Positions 1 through 7,436 of a DNA stretch of 64,000 nucleotides are shown here, one piece after another. This DNA comes from Candidatus Fermentithermobacillaceae bacterium (GTDB lineage Bacteria > Bacillota > Sulfobacillia > Fermentithermobacillales > Fermentithermobacillaceae), in assembly GCA_012837895.1 (NCBI GenBank), contig DUQH01000010.1, forward strand, positions 1 to 64,000. Reading direction: 5' to 3'. A program made the translations under genes and the position numbers. A model generated the notes under the pieces. The model worked only from the letters and a program-made list of their open reading frames with translations, was not told the DNA's origin and did not search any database. How positions within the stretch are numbered: the stretch's first letter is position 1; the number at the start of each line of letters is the position of its first letter.

Positions 1-68
1 AGATGCTCAAGCAGGAATTATCTGCAAATCGTAGAAGCACATTACCAGATTCACAGGGAGGTGTTCCC

Positions 69-1784
69 ATGGCAAGAATAATCCCTGATTTGCCGGCACA
101 AATGGTACAAAACGACGGTGAACTCATGTTTTATTCTGCATGCAGAGAACTCCCGGATGAATACACGGTGTTCTATGGATATAAATACCGGACCAACGCT
201 CCTTATGAACACGATGATTTGCACTCTATCGGCGAAGCGGATTTCGTCATAGTCCACCCTGAACTGGGTTACGTTGTTTTCGAAGTTAAGCAGGGCAATA
301 TCATATACATGGGCGGCCAATGGCACGAATTCAAGCTATCCCGTGGAGGCACCCATCACACCCGTCCAATGGCCAAAGACCCATGGGAACAAGCACAAAG
401 GGCTATGTGGACCATCCTGGAACGGTACAAAGAGAAGTCAGGCGAAAGCAGATTCCCGCTCCGCATAAGGGCCGCCCTGTGTTTCCCGGAAACTAAGAAA
501 CTCTCAGGAGTGCTACCTGACCATATCGACCCGAAGAGCATTTTCCTGTACGATGATCTCCATAACCTTAACACCCGGATCCGGGGTCTCTTCCCCAGCG
601 ATACAAGGCCTAACCGTGCGGCCACACTTTTCCTGATAGACAAGGTGCTCAGTCCCTCGTTCAAGGTTTTCGCACTACTGGAACACCAAATCCAGATGTT
701 CCACAGTACTGCCGAAAAAGTGCTCACAGAAGAACAGTCACGCATCCTTGAAGAGACTGAGTTGGACAAGAAGAAGGTGTTTTTCGGGGCGGCAGGAACC
801 GGGAAGACGTTCTTAGCCATGGAAAAAGCCAGGCGGCTGGCGAAATCAGGCAAACAGGTGCTACTCACGTGCTTCAACAAGAACCTTGCGGCAGACCTCA
901 GGCGTCAGCTACCGCAGGAGGTCACTTGCGCCAATTTCCACGATTTCCTGGTAGACGTGCTTCGCAAAGAAGAATTCCATGTGTCTGTGCCCGAGCACCC
1001 GGACAAGCAAGATTTGTTTTTTGACAAAACCCTGCCTGAGATGGGTTTCGATTACTATGCAACAGCGCGTGACTCAGCTAAGTTCGATTCTATCATTGTC
1101 GATGAAGGCCAGGATTTCCATGAAAACTGGTTGCTGTGTCTTGAAAGCATGTTGAGGGACCGGGAGGAAAGCGAGTTCTACATCTTTGCTGACCCTAACC
1201 AGGACTTATTTGGCGTTACGCCTGAACACCTGATGAAGTTGCCCGTATCCAAGCACAGGCTGACCAGAAATCTCAGGAACGCAGAGCCGATAAGCGAGTG
1301 GCTTAGGCCGTTTGTGCCCGCCGGACACCTGAAGCCCGTGCTCCGCGGGGGAATACCGGTGATATACCACGGGTGGGAATCCGCTAACCAGGAGAAGCGG
1401 ATGATTGAGGTGGAGATCGGGAGGCTAGTCAGCCAAGGTATACGCCCCGAGAGAATCTTGATCCTTTCACCTAACCGCCTGGAGAACAGTTGCCTTGCAG
1501 GGCGCAAGAACATAGGTCCTTGGCCCCTTGCAGACTTCCAGGCAGACACAAGGCAACCATCGAGACAGCCGGCCAATGCGATCAGGTTTGCCACAATCCG
1601 CTCGTTCAAAGGCCTGGAAGCTGACGTTGTGTTTCTCATAGGCCTAAAGGCAGGCAAGCGCAACTGCACCCATGCGGACATCTACGTTGGAGCATCCCGG
1701 GCCAGGTTCTTACTGCAAGTGTTCTACGATAAGAACATGATCCATCCAGCACTTAAAGCATGTCTCGGGCAGGCAGGAGCCTGA
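69..1784 (+). CDS. NERD nuclease domain-SF1 helicase fusion protein
   Basis: A 571-residue protein that joins a NERD (nuclease-related) domain to a UvrD-like superfamily 1 helicase. Residues about 55-90 carry the NERD core, with the motif ADFVIVHPELGYVVFEVKQG (an acidic residue followed by E-x-K, as in restriction-like nucleases). Walker A GAAGTGKT lies near residue 238, the Walker B-like VDEGQDF near 341, and a late helicase motif SFKGLEADVVFL near 505, followed by YVGASRAR. The ATG at 69 is chosen over upstream in-frame codons because GGGAGGTG sits 5 bases before it. It is transcribed alone and converges with the next gene. Proteins of this kind are usually annotated as DNA repair helicases. 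Nuclease-helicase fusions also occur in anti-phage defence, but nothing beside this gene proves such a role. Confidence 0.85.
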   Translation: MARIIPDLPAQMVQNDGELMFYSACRELPDEYTVFYGYKYRTNAPYEHDDLHSIGEADFVIVHPELGYVVFEVKQGNIIYMGGQWHEFKLSRGGTHHTRPMAKDPWEQAQRAMWTILERYKEKSGESRFPLRIRAALCFPETKKLSGVLPDHIDPKSIFLYDDLHNLNTRIRGLFPSDTRPNRAATLFLIDKVLSPSFKVFALLEHQIQMFHSTAEKVLTEEQSRILEETELDKKKVFFGAAGTGKTFLAMEKARRLAKSGKQVLLTCFNKNLAADLRRQLPQEVTCANFHDFLVDVLRKEEFHVSVPEHPDKQDLFFDKTLPEMGFDYYATARDSAKFDSIIVDEGQDFHENWLLCLESMLRDREESEFYIFADPNQDLFGVTPEHLMKLPVSKHRLTRNLRNAEPISEWLRPFVPAGHLKPVLRGGIPVIYHGWESANQEKRMIEVEIGRLVSQGIRPERILILSPNRLENSCLAGRKNIGPWPLADFQADTRQPSRQPANAIRFATIRSFKGLEADVVFLIGLKAGKRNCTHADIYVGASRARFLLQVFYDKNMIHPALKACLGQAGA

Positions 1785-1798
1785 TCATCTGGCCAGAC

Positions 1799-2290
1799 TT
1801 AAGACTCCTCCCTTGCCCTGACGCATTCAATAGCTTCCTTGCCTGTCATATGTTCGATATCAACCGCAATGATATACGCCCGGTCGCATGTGTCAATCAT
1901 TTCTTGTTTAGCCTCTTCAGGCTGATCTCCTGAATACTTCTCAACTAAAGCCTCAAAAGCTTCCCGGTATTCGTTGCCTTCTGCTATCCTTGCTTTACCA
2001 AAGGCAATAACGCTACGGAAATAAGAAGTGTATTCCCCGCTAACAATCGTATCTTCGTCTATTACACAAAAACAAACCTTTGGATTCTTGTTGACAGCAT
2101 CGAGCTTATGTCCTGCTTTTGCTGAATGGAAATAGATCTTCCCATCATAGTACACATAATTGAGAGGAACCGCATAAGGATAGCCTCCATCACCCATGCA
2201 AGCCAAGACGCCATTGCTGCATCTATGCATCACAGCCTCGGTCTCTTCCATGGGTAATAATTGCTTCATTCTCCTCATCTCTCTGAACAT
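1799..2290 (-). CDS. Pyridoxamine 5'-phosphate oxidase-like (NimA-type) flavin split-barrel protein
   Basis: This 163-residue protein matches the FMN-binding split-barrel family that includes nitroimidazole-resistance NimA and many uncharacterised flavin or F420 oxidoreductases. Visible family features are the N-terminal MEETEAVMHRCSNGVLACMG strand region, the core YPYAVPLNYVYYDGKIYFHS, and the AGHKLDAVNKNPKVCFCV segment that follows. The ATG at 2290 is preferred to an upstream start because GAAGGAGTGG precedes it at good spacing. It is the last member of the riboswitch-led group oadB-like, oadG-like, FxsA-like; the gap to the preceding stop is only 17 bases, so it is probably cotranscribed. 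Substrate and cofactor cannot be read from the sequence. Confidence 0.85.
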   Translation of the reverse strand: MFREMRRMKQLLPMEETEAVMHRCSNGVLACMGDGGYPYAVPLNYVYYDGKIYFHSAKAGHKLDAVNKNPKVCFCVIDEDTIVSGEYTSYFRSVIAFGKARIAEGNEYREAFEALVEKYSGDQPEEAKQEMIDTCDRAYIIAVDIEHMTGKEAIECVRAREES

Positions 2291-2307
2291 TGCCGGCTTC
2301 CACTCCT

Positions 2308-2457
2308 TCAAATATCTATGAAGATATACCGCTCTATCCACCGTATCACGGCGCTTCTCAAAAGCAACCTTGTAACCGGAAACAGCAATATGAATCCTAT
2401 TGCATCTGAAATCAGCCCACGGAACAGAAGCAACACTGCTCCAATCTCGATAAGCAA
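2308..2457 (-). CDS. FxsA-like C-terminal fragment (small membrane peptide or remnant)
   Basis: A short reading frame whose translation, LIEIGAVLLLFRGLISDAIG followed by FILLFPVTRLLLRS, closely resembles the conserved C-terminal membrane segment of FxsA proteins (G-x-LL-x-PG-x-x-TD-x-x-G-x-LLL-x-P-x-R). The usual Pro of the PG pair is Arg here. The frame is open upstream to a TAA at 2599-2601 but has no ATG or GTG. The only standard candidate start is TTG at 2457, six bases after the oadG-like stop, which would allow coupled translation of a 49-residue peptide. The N-terminal half of FxsA is missing. It could be a truncated working gene, a decayed remnant or a chance match; the motif similarity is what favours reporting it. 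Confidence 0.4.
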   Translation of the reverse strand: MLIEIGAVLLLFRGLISDAIGFILLFPVTRLLLRSAVIRWIERYIFIDI

Positions 2458-2462
2458 GTCAT

Positions 2463-2579
2463 CTAATTTCGCTCTGTGTTCATCAATATCCTGATCACCG
2501 CATACAGCCCTGCCATCATTATGAAGATAGTCGCCATAGACACGCCGGTAATCCGCAGCGTCTCCCTCAGTACATCCAC
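2463..2579 (-). CDS. OadG-like gamma subunit of a Na+-pumping decarboxylase (38 aa)
   Basis: A tiny gene starting at GTG 2579, with a near-perfect ribosome binding site AGGAGGG six bases upstream. It encodes 38 residues: a short amphipathic start (VDVLRETLRITGVSMA), one transmembrane helix (TIFIMMAGLYAVIRIL) and a charged tail. This is the layout of OadG/MmdD-type gamma chains, which are single-pass membrane peptides that hold decarboxylase complexes together. It lies 49 bases downstream of the beta-subunit-like gene in the same direction. Family gamma subunits are usually longer with a periplasmic or cytoplasmic tail, so this is a minimal version. The call rests on position plus the helix pattern. 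Confidence 0.65.
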   Translation of the reverse strand: MDVLRETLRITGVSMATIFIMMAGLYAVIRILMNTERN

Positions 2580-2628
2580 TGAAAACCCTCCTCGCTCCTT
2601 AGAATGCGTGTGAAATCCTCCCAGTATC

Positions 2629-3732
2629 TCATTTCACCAGGGCAAGAATAAGCGCCCCGGCGATTACAGAAGCAATCTGTCCGGCTACGTTTGCACCTAC
2701 TGCCTGCATCAAGATGAAGTTGCACGGGTCTTCCTGTTGAGCCATCTTCTGCACCACACGGGCAGACATGGGGAACGCAGATATCCCGCATGCGCCAATC
2801 ATCGGATTGATCTTGTTCTTCAGGAACAAGTTCAATACCTTCGCAAAGAGCACCCCACCCGCTGTATCGAAAACAAACGCCAAGAGCCCCATGCCGATGA
2901 TAATGAGAGTTCTGGAATGCAAGAAATCAGAAGCGGCCATGGTTGACCCGATAGTGATTCCCAGCAGCAAAGAGACGAGGTTCGTAAGTTCATTCTGGGC
3001 TGCCTTGGAAAGCCTGTCGAGAACGCCGCACTCGCGGATCAGGTTGCCAAACATCAAAGAGCCGACCAGGGCAAGGCTTATGGGAGCGACCAAGCCGGCG
3101 ACAACTGTGATTACCAGGGGAAACAGTATCCTGGTGGTCTTGGACACTTCCTTGGCCGAAGACACAGGCATGCAAATCCGGCGCTCTTCAGGAGTAGTGA
3201 GCGCCCTTATCACTGGCGGCTGGATTATGGGAACCAGCGCCATGTAAGAGTAAGCTGCCACAGAAATCGGGCCCAACAGGTTACGCGCAAACTTGGTGGC
3301 TACGTAAATGGAAGTAGGCCCGTCTGCCGCTCCTATGATTCCTATGGCTGCAGATTCCTTGAGGCTGAACCCGGCCAGCCCTGCCATGGCCATGGTCAGG
3401 AAGATACCGAGTTGAGCCGCTGCCCCAAAGAACAGCATGGCAGGCTGCTGCAGAAGCGGCCCGAAGTCGATCATTGCACCGACCCCGATGAAGATCAAAA
3501 TAGGAAACAATTCGGTTATGATTCCCGCGTCGTAAAGAATGGTAAGGAACCCCCCAGGCCCTACTGCTGATGAACCTGGGATATTGGTTAGGATCGCGCC
3601 AAACCCTATAGGCAAGAGAAGTACTGGTTCATATTCCTTGACGATAGCCAGGTAAATTAGGCCGAAACCGACACCGATCATTACAGCTTGCTGCCATGTC
3701 ATAGCTAGCAGCCCGTAAAGCAAACCGTCCAC
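2629..3732 (-). CDS. Na+-translocating decarboxylase beta subunit (OadB/GcdB/MmdB family)
   Basis: A 367-residue polytopic membrane protein. Family hallmarks are visible: GAMIDFGPLL, the IGIIGAADGPTSIYVATKFA segment (the conserved Asp and Gly of the Na+ and carboxybiotin site), GNLIRECGVLDRL, GITIGSTMAASDFL, and the C-terminal ISAFPMSARVVQKMAQQEDP. In characterised enzymes this subunit decarboxylates carboxybiotin and pumps Na+ outward. Start is GTG 3732, behind GGGAGGGG. No carboxyltransferase alpha subunit or biotin carrier gene is found in the window, so the partner, and therefore the acid decarboxylated (oxaloacetate, methylmalonyl-CoA, glutaconyl-CoA or malonate), is unknown. The gene sits directly behind a Mn2+-type riboswitch, which is unusual for this family. 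Confidence 0.93.
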   Translation of the reverse strand: MDGLLYGLLAMTWQQAVMIGVGFGLIYLAIVKEYEPVLLLPIGFGAILTNIPGSSAVGPGGFLTILYDAGIITELFPILIFIGVGAMIDFGPLLQQPAMLFFGAAAQLGIFLTMAMAGLAGFSLKESAAIGIIGAADGPTSIYVATKFARNLLGPISVAAYSYMALVPIIQPPVIRALTTPEERRICMPVSSAKEVSKTTRILFPLVITVVAGLVAPISLALVGSLMFGNLIRECGVLDRLSKAAQNELTNLVSLLLGITIGSTMAASDFLHSRTLIIIGMGLLAFVFDTAGGVLFAKVLNLFLKNKINPMIGACGISAFPMSARVVQKMAQQEDPCNFILMQAVGANVAGQIASVIAGALILALVK

Positions 3733-3769
3733 TCAAAGCCCCTCCCTCTGATCTCCGGGACGGGAAAAC

Positions 3770-3806
3770 AAAAAAACCCTCATCCCGTCCTTATGCAGGA
3801 TAAAGG
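3770..3806 (-). terminator. Riboswitch-controlled intrinsic terminator
   Basis: On the minus strand, CCTTTATCC (the 3' half of the aptamer P1 stem) can instead pair with GGGATGAGG just downstream, which is followed at once by a run of seven T (complement of 3770-3776). The 5' P1 strand GATGAAGG and the terminator strand GATGAGG compete for the same CCTTTATC. Ligand binding should therefore stabilise P1 and block termination, giving an ON switch. A second possible hairpin, GGACGGG with CCCGTCC flanking the T run, may be an alternative fold. Confidence 0.65.
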
Positions 3807-3917
3807 TCTCACTTTTGAAGGCCTGCCGGGCTTTCGCCGTGCTGACGGCAAGTGCCACCCACCGGACCGGTGTAAACTGTACACCCTGACCCCGGCGGGA
3901 AGTTACTCCCCTTCATC
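3799..3917 (-). ncRNA. yybP-ykoY (Mn2+) riboswitch aptamer
   Basis: The minus-strand leader of the oadB-like gene has both signature ends of the yybP-ykoY class: 5' GAAGGGGAGTAAC (L1 motif GGGGAGUA) and 3' GAGACCTTTATC. They close an 8-bp P1 stem, GATGAAGG with CCTTTATC (positions 3910-3917 and 3799-3806). Between them lies GTCA followed by the GGTGTA/TACACC hairpin and CGG, in the place of the L3 element of known members. The class senses Mn2+ and normally controls Mn exporters. Here the first downstream gene is a Na+-decarboxylase beta subunit. The assignment is by motif and stem inspection; a covariance-model score would settle it. Confidence 0.75.
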
Positions 3918-3977
3918 GCCTTTTGTAGATTGTTATACGTGTTGTCTAAGACGACACAAACCTAAAATTCCACATAC

Positions 3978-4006
3978 ACTATACATGGACGACCCCTGTA
4001 TGTAAA
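3978..4006 (-). promoter_or_regulatory. Sigma-A type promoter of the riboswitch/oadB-like operon
   Basis: Minus-strand TTTACA (complement of 4001-4006), exactly 17 bases, then TATAGT (complement of 3978-3983). It lies about 60 bases upstream of the riboswitch P1 stem, a sensible distance for a leader start. A hairpin CCCC-N9-GGGG just upstream (4008-4024) may end pyk transcription before this promoter. Confidence 0.6.
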
Positions 4007-4107
4007 CCCCACGTCTTTAGGGGCTTTTCGTTACTTCTTCGCGAACCGTTTACCCTGCCCTCTTGCCTGCGCTCTGCATGAAACAAGCTTCGCGTTCCCC
4101 GGGACAG

Positions 4108-6036
4108 CTACCTCACCCGCGCCACTCCCCGGTAAACCACTCCACGCTCCCCGTCTACAGTAACTATGTCCCCGTTCTTCAAGAGCTTAGTGGCGTTACG
4201 TGCACCAACCACCGCAGGGATGTTCAGGTGCAAGGCAGCAATCGCCCCGTCAGACGTCAAACCACCTTGTTCCATAATCAGAGCAGCTGCCTTCCTCAAA
4301 GCGGGGACAAACGATTTGTCTGTAGCAGGGGCCACTAAGATGCAACCGGGAAAAGCTTTGTCGACAGCTTCTTCGCCTGTAGCAGCCACCACTACCTTAC
4401 CAGACACGGCCATCTGCCCGATTCCCGAACCTTGCAGCACCACATCGCCTACAGTCCTTATTTCCATCACGTTGGTGGTTCCTGAAACTCCCTGGGGGAC
4501 CCCCTTGGTAACCACACAAAGGGCCCCGTCTTCTATCAAACCCTTCTCACGCAGTACATCGATGGCCATATCCGACACATCACCAGGCAACACATCGCCA
4601 GGCAACGCATCGCCGAGCTGCCCGCGCCCGGCGGTTCCTAAAACCCCGCTGTCCTTTCTCCGGCCTGCGTTCCCGCCAGTCCAATCACGCCTGGCCTCCC
4701 TGGCATCCCTGACATCCCCGGCATCGCCTGAGTTCCCTGACCCGGGCAGGGCCCCTGACATCCTCGGTCCCATAACAGTCTCCACTCCCCAAACACACGT
4801 GAGCCAACCGCATGTTTCGTCGTGCGGGGTAACCGCAAACACCGGGATTTCCGGCCTGAACCGCGCCACCATCCTGGCGGTATACCCTGACTCTGTAGGA
4901 GTTATGATGGCAGAAGCCCCCAGGGCGATAGCGGATTCCACTGCCGAACGGCTCACTGCCTCAGTGACATTGGTTGTTGTGCCTTTAGACCTGGATATGA
5001 ACACTTCGTGGTCAAGAAACCCTTCAGCTTGAAGGGCAACCCTCGCCATGAACTTCACAGCTTCAACAGGATATTTGCCTAAAGCTGTTTCCCCTGAAAG
5101 CATCACTGCATCGGTTCCGTCTAGTATCGCATTAGCTACGTCAGACGCTTCTGCCCTGGTAGCCCTTGGGTTTTCGATCATGGATTCCAGCATCTGGGTA
5201 GCGGTGATGACAGGTTTCCCAAGCCGGTTAGCCATGCTTATCATCTTCTTTTGCAGCACGGGGATTTCCTCAGGCGGGTACTCTACCCCCAGGTCTCCCC
5301 TTGCCACCATAAGGCCATCTGCCGCCTTGAGGATTTCTTCAAGGGCATTTACCCCGTACACAGACTCAACCTTGGCGATGATCCGGGCCTTGGAATTGAG
5401 TTCCTCAAGCACGCGCCTGACATCAAGCACATCGTCAGCAGACCGGACAAAAGAAGCGGCCACGAAGTCAATGCCGTTCTCAACGCCGAACATGATGTCT
5501 TCCTTGTCTTGCTCGCTTACTGCTGGAAGCCCCTCTATCCGGGATCCGGGGATGGCGACCTTCTTCCGGTCTGAAATCCACCCGCTATTAAGCACCCTGG
5601 TAATTATGAAGCCCTTGCCTATTTCCATCACTTCCAGCTGGACATTGCCATCATCCAGCAGAATCAGCGAGCCGGGAGACACAACCCCCGGGAGATTGGC
5701 AAACGACACTGAAGCTTGTTCGTCATTGCCCAGGATTTTTTCAGCGGTCAGGGTGAACCTGCTTCCTTCCTCCAAGAAAGCTTTTCCGCCTTGAAACTCA
5801 CCTAACCTTATCTCGGGGCCCTTAGTGTCAAGCATCAGGCCAATCCGCTTTCCTGCACGTTCAGCAGCCCATCTCAGGTTTTCCATGCGCATCCCATGCT
5901 CCTCATGGGTTCCATGGGAAAAGTTAAACCTGGCAACATCCATCCCGGCCCTTATCATCTGATACAAGGTTTCCTGGTCTTCGCAACTAGGGCCGATTGT
6001 ACACACGATCTTTGTGCGGCGCCTCTTGACGGCCAT
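4108..6036 (-). CDS. pyk: Pyruvate kinase with C-terminal PEP-utiliser domain and an unusual insertion
   Basis: Converts phosphoenolpyruvate and ADP to pyruvate and ATP, the last step of glycolysis. The 642-residue protein starts TKIVCTIGPSCEDQETL, contains the metal and phosphate motifs ARFNFSHG, LDTKGPEIR and MVARGDLGVEYP, and the catalytic-loop region KPVITATQMLESMI. It ends with the mobile His domain seen in Bacillus and Clostridia enzymes (GGLTSDGAIAALHLNIPAVV), which raises the usual length from about 475 to 585 residues. The remaining excess is a low-complexity segment at roughly residues 425-485, inside the C-terminal alpha/beta domain, encoded by short tandem repeats. An AAGGTGGG ribosome binding site precedes the ATG. 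It lies downstream of pfkA in the same direction. Confidence 0.97.
   Translation of the reverse strand: MAVKRRRTKIVCTIGPSCEDQETLYQMIRAGMDVARFNFSHGTHEEHGMRMENLRWAAERAGKRIGLMLDTKGPEIRLGEFQGGKAFLEEGSRFTLTAEKILGNDEQASVSFANLPGVVSPGSLILLDDGNVQLEVMEIGKGFIITRVLNSGWISDRKKVAIPGSRIEGLPAVSEQDKEDIMFGVENGIDFVAASFVRSADDVLDVRRVLEELNSKARIIAKVESVYGVNALEEILKAADGLMVARGDLGVEYPPEEIPVLQKKMISMANRLGKPVITATQMLESMIENPRATRAEASDVANAILDGTDAVMLSGETALGKYPVEAVKFMARVALQAEGFLDHEVFISRSKGTTTNVTEAVSRSAVESAIALGASAIITPTESGYTARMVARFRPEIPVFAVTPHDETCGWLTCVWGVETVMGPRMSGALPGSGNSGDAGDVRDAREARRDWTGGNAGRRKDSGVLGTAGRGQLGDALPGDVLPGDVSDMAIDVLREKGLIEDGALCVVTKGVPQGVSGTTNVMEIRTVGDVVLQGSGIGQMAVSGKVVVAATGEEAVDKAFPGCILVAPATDKSFVPALRKAAALIMEQGGLTSDGAIAALHLNIPAVVGARNATKLLKNGDIVTVDGERGVVYRGVARVR
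4575..4619 (-). repeat. Three 15-bp in-frame tandem repeats inside pyk
   Basis: On the plus strand ACACATCACCAGGCA (4575), ACACATCGCCAGGCA (4590) and ACGCATCGCCGAGCT (4605) stand head to tail. Read in the pyk frame they give the pentapeptides LGDAL, PGDVL and PGDVS. A further stretch of short GACATCCC/GGCATC-type repeats follows around 4690-4735. This minisatellite supplies most of the extra segment in pyruvate kinase. Confidence 0.8.
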
Positions 6037-6143
6037 CTGTACCCACCTTTCACTCCCAGAAGCAGATGCTCATATTGTCATGCTCCCGTGGTAACGGTAG
6101 CATCGCTTCCATGAGTACCAGTCAGTATCGATCAAGTACCGGT

Positions 6144-7100
6144 TCACCTAGCCAAGTCCTCTGCCAGCCTGAAGACTTCCATATCTATTTTTTTCTTGAC
6201 ACCTATTACTTGGTTCAGAGGCACAAGTCTGAGCTCTGTTCCCGAAACCGCCACCATAACGTTTGAAAGCCCTGAGCAAAGCGCGTCCACAGCTTTGGCA
6301 CCCATCCTTGAGGCAAGCAGTCTGTCGAAAGCTGTCGGCGTCCCGCCCCTCTGGACATGGCCAAGCACGGTTACCCTTATCTCAGTTCCCATACACTTTT
6401 CGATTTCGCCGGCGACCTCAAAGCCTTTGGCAGCGCCTTCAGCTACGACAATGATGCTGTGCACTTTCCCCCGGGCTATTCCCCGTTCAAGTCTGGCGCA
6501 CACATTGTCCAGATCGATAGGCAGTTCGGGAATAAGTATACTCTCAGCGCCGCCTGCAACCCCTACAGCCAATGCCAGCTGGCCGCTGTGGCGGCCCATT
6601 GTCTCCACGACGAAAACCCTCTCGTGGGAAGTTGCAGTATCCCTGAGGCGGTTTACAGCTTCTACCCCTGTGTTGACAGCGGTGTCAAAGCCGATCGAAT
6701 AATCTGTATGGGGAATATCATTGTCGATTGTGGCAGGTACACCTACTGCGCTGACACCCCTGTTGCAGAGTTCAACCATCCCTTTGAAGGTGCCCTCCCC
6801 GCCGATAACTACCAGTCCCTCCAGGCCGCTTTGTTTGATCCATGCTGCCGCCTGGTCTTGGTACTCAGGTTGTTTGAACCGTTCAGACCTTGCAGTATGA
6901 AGGATAGTGCCTCCCCGATGGATTATATCTGCCACAGATCCCAAATCCATCGGGAAAGCTTCACCGTTAAGCAGCCCTTCATAACCCCTGCGTATACCGT
7001 AGACCTGGTGGCCTGCTGATAAAGCCCGCCTCACTACGGCCCTCAGGGCTGCGTTCATTCCTGGGGCATCGCCACCGCTGGTCAGTACTCCAATCTTCAC
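6144..7100 (-). CDS. pfkA: 6-phosphofructokinase
   Basis: Phosphorylates fructose 6-phosphate to the 1,6-bisphosphate in glycolysis. The 318-residue length is that of bacterial group A enzymes. Seen motifs: N-terminal GVLTSGGDAPGMNAA (nucleotide loop), the catalytic base region ATIDNDIPHTDYSIGFDTA (Asp of TIDND), METMGRHSG for substrate binding, and VLGHVQRGGTPTAFDR. The loop that binds the donor reads GGEGTF, not the GGDGS of classic ATP enzymes or GGDDS of PPi enzymes, so donor use is worth checking. Start GTG 7100 follows the upstream small gene's stop by one base, so the two are translationally linked in the dnaE-pfkA-pyk group. Confidence 0.96.
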   Translation of the reverse strand: MKIGVLTSGGDAPGMNAALRAVVRRALSAGHQVYGIRRGYEGLLNGEAFPMDLGSVADIIHRGGTILHTARSERFKQPEYQDQAAAWIKQSGLEGLVVIGGEGTFKGMVELCNRGVSAVGVPATIDNDIPHTDYSIGFDTAVNTGVEAVNRLRDTATSHERVFVVETMGRHSGQLALAVGVAGGAESILIPELPIDLDNVCARLERGIARGKVHSIIVVAEGAAKGFEVAGEIEKCMGTEIRVTVLGHVQRGGTPTAFDRLLASRMGAKAVDALCSGLSNVMVAVSGTELRLVPLNQVIGVKKKIDMEVFRLAEDLAR

Positions 7101-7101
7101 T

Positions 7102-7314
7102 TTAGACCCTGGCAGTTCCTATGTATTGCATGATTATAGAATGAGCTTCTCTGGCTTCAAGCCTGGGCACTAGAAGTTCAACGTTTCTGGCCGACTGCTT
7201 ATCCCGGGAACCGGATCTAAGCATCACCATGAGCCCCTCCCTCGCCAGCCTGTCTTTCATCTCTTCTGCCTCTCTCCAATTAGATGCTACATAGATAACT
7301 TTCCACACAGGCAA
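7102..7314 (-). CDS. Small DUF2007-like protein between dnaE and pfkA
   Basis: A 70-residue protein with the pattern of DUF2007 'putative signal transducing' domains: a first strand WKVIYVASNW, a helix REAEEMKDRLAREGL, a strand VMLRS, then VELLVPRLEAREAHSIIMQY. The ferredoxin-like alpha/beta arrangement is inferred from this pattern. The only fitting start is TTG 7314, behind GGAGCG about ten bases away. Its location directly before pfkA, with one base between stop and start, suggests coordinated synthesis with glycolytic enzymes. No catalytic residues can be pointed to, and its function is unknown. Confidence 0.75.
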   Translation of the reverse strand: MPVWKVIYVASNWREAEEMKDRLAREGLMVMLRSGSRDKQSARNVELLVPRLEAREAHSIIMQYIGTARV

Positions 7315-7436
7315 GCCCCATGCGCTCCGTAAAAGGTTGGAACTTGAGGGCTTCCCTCCCTTCGCTGTTTGTTACCGGATATCTTTAGGTAGATACCATT
7401 AAGTCAAGTGCAATAAACAGGGCCGGAACCGCAAGC

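Noticed and set aside
4008-4024. CCCC-N9-GGGG hairpin as a firm pyk terminator
   Set aside because: A four-pair stem with only three T after it on the minus strand is too weak to call; mentioned only in the promoter entry.
4166-5032. A 288-residue open frame opposite pyk on the plus strand
   Set aside because: It is antisense to a clear pyruvate kinase, has low-complexity composition and no ribosome binding site.
5048-5794. A 248-residue open frame opposite pyk on the plus strand
   Set aside because: Rich in Ser, Thr and Ala from reading the complement of GC-rich codons; no family resemblance and antisense to real coding sequence.
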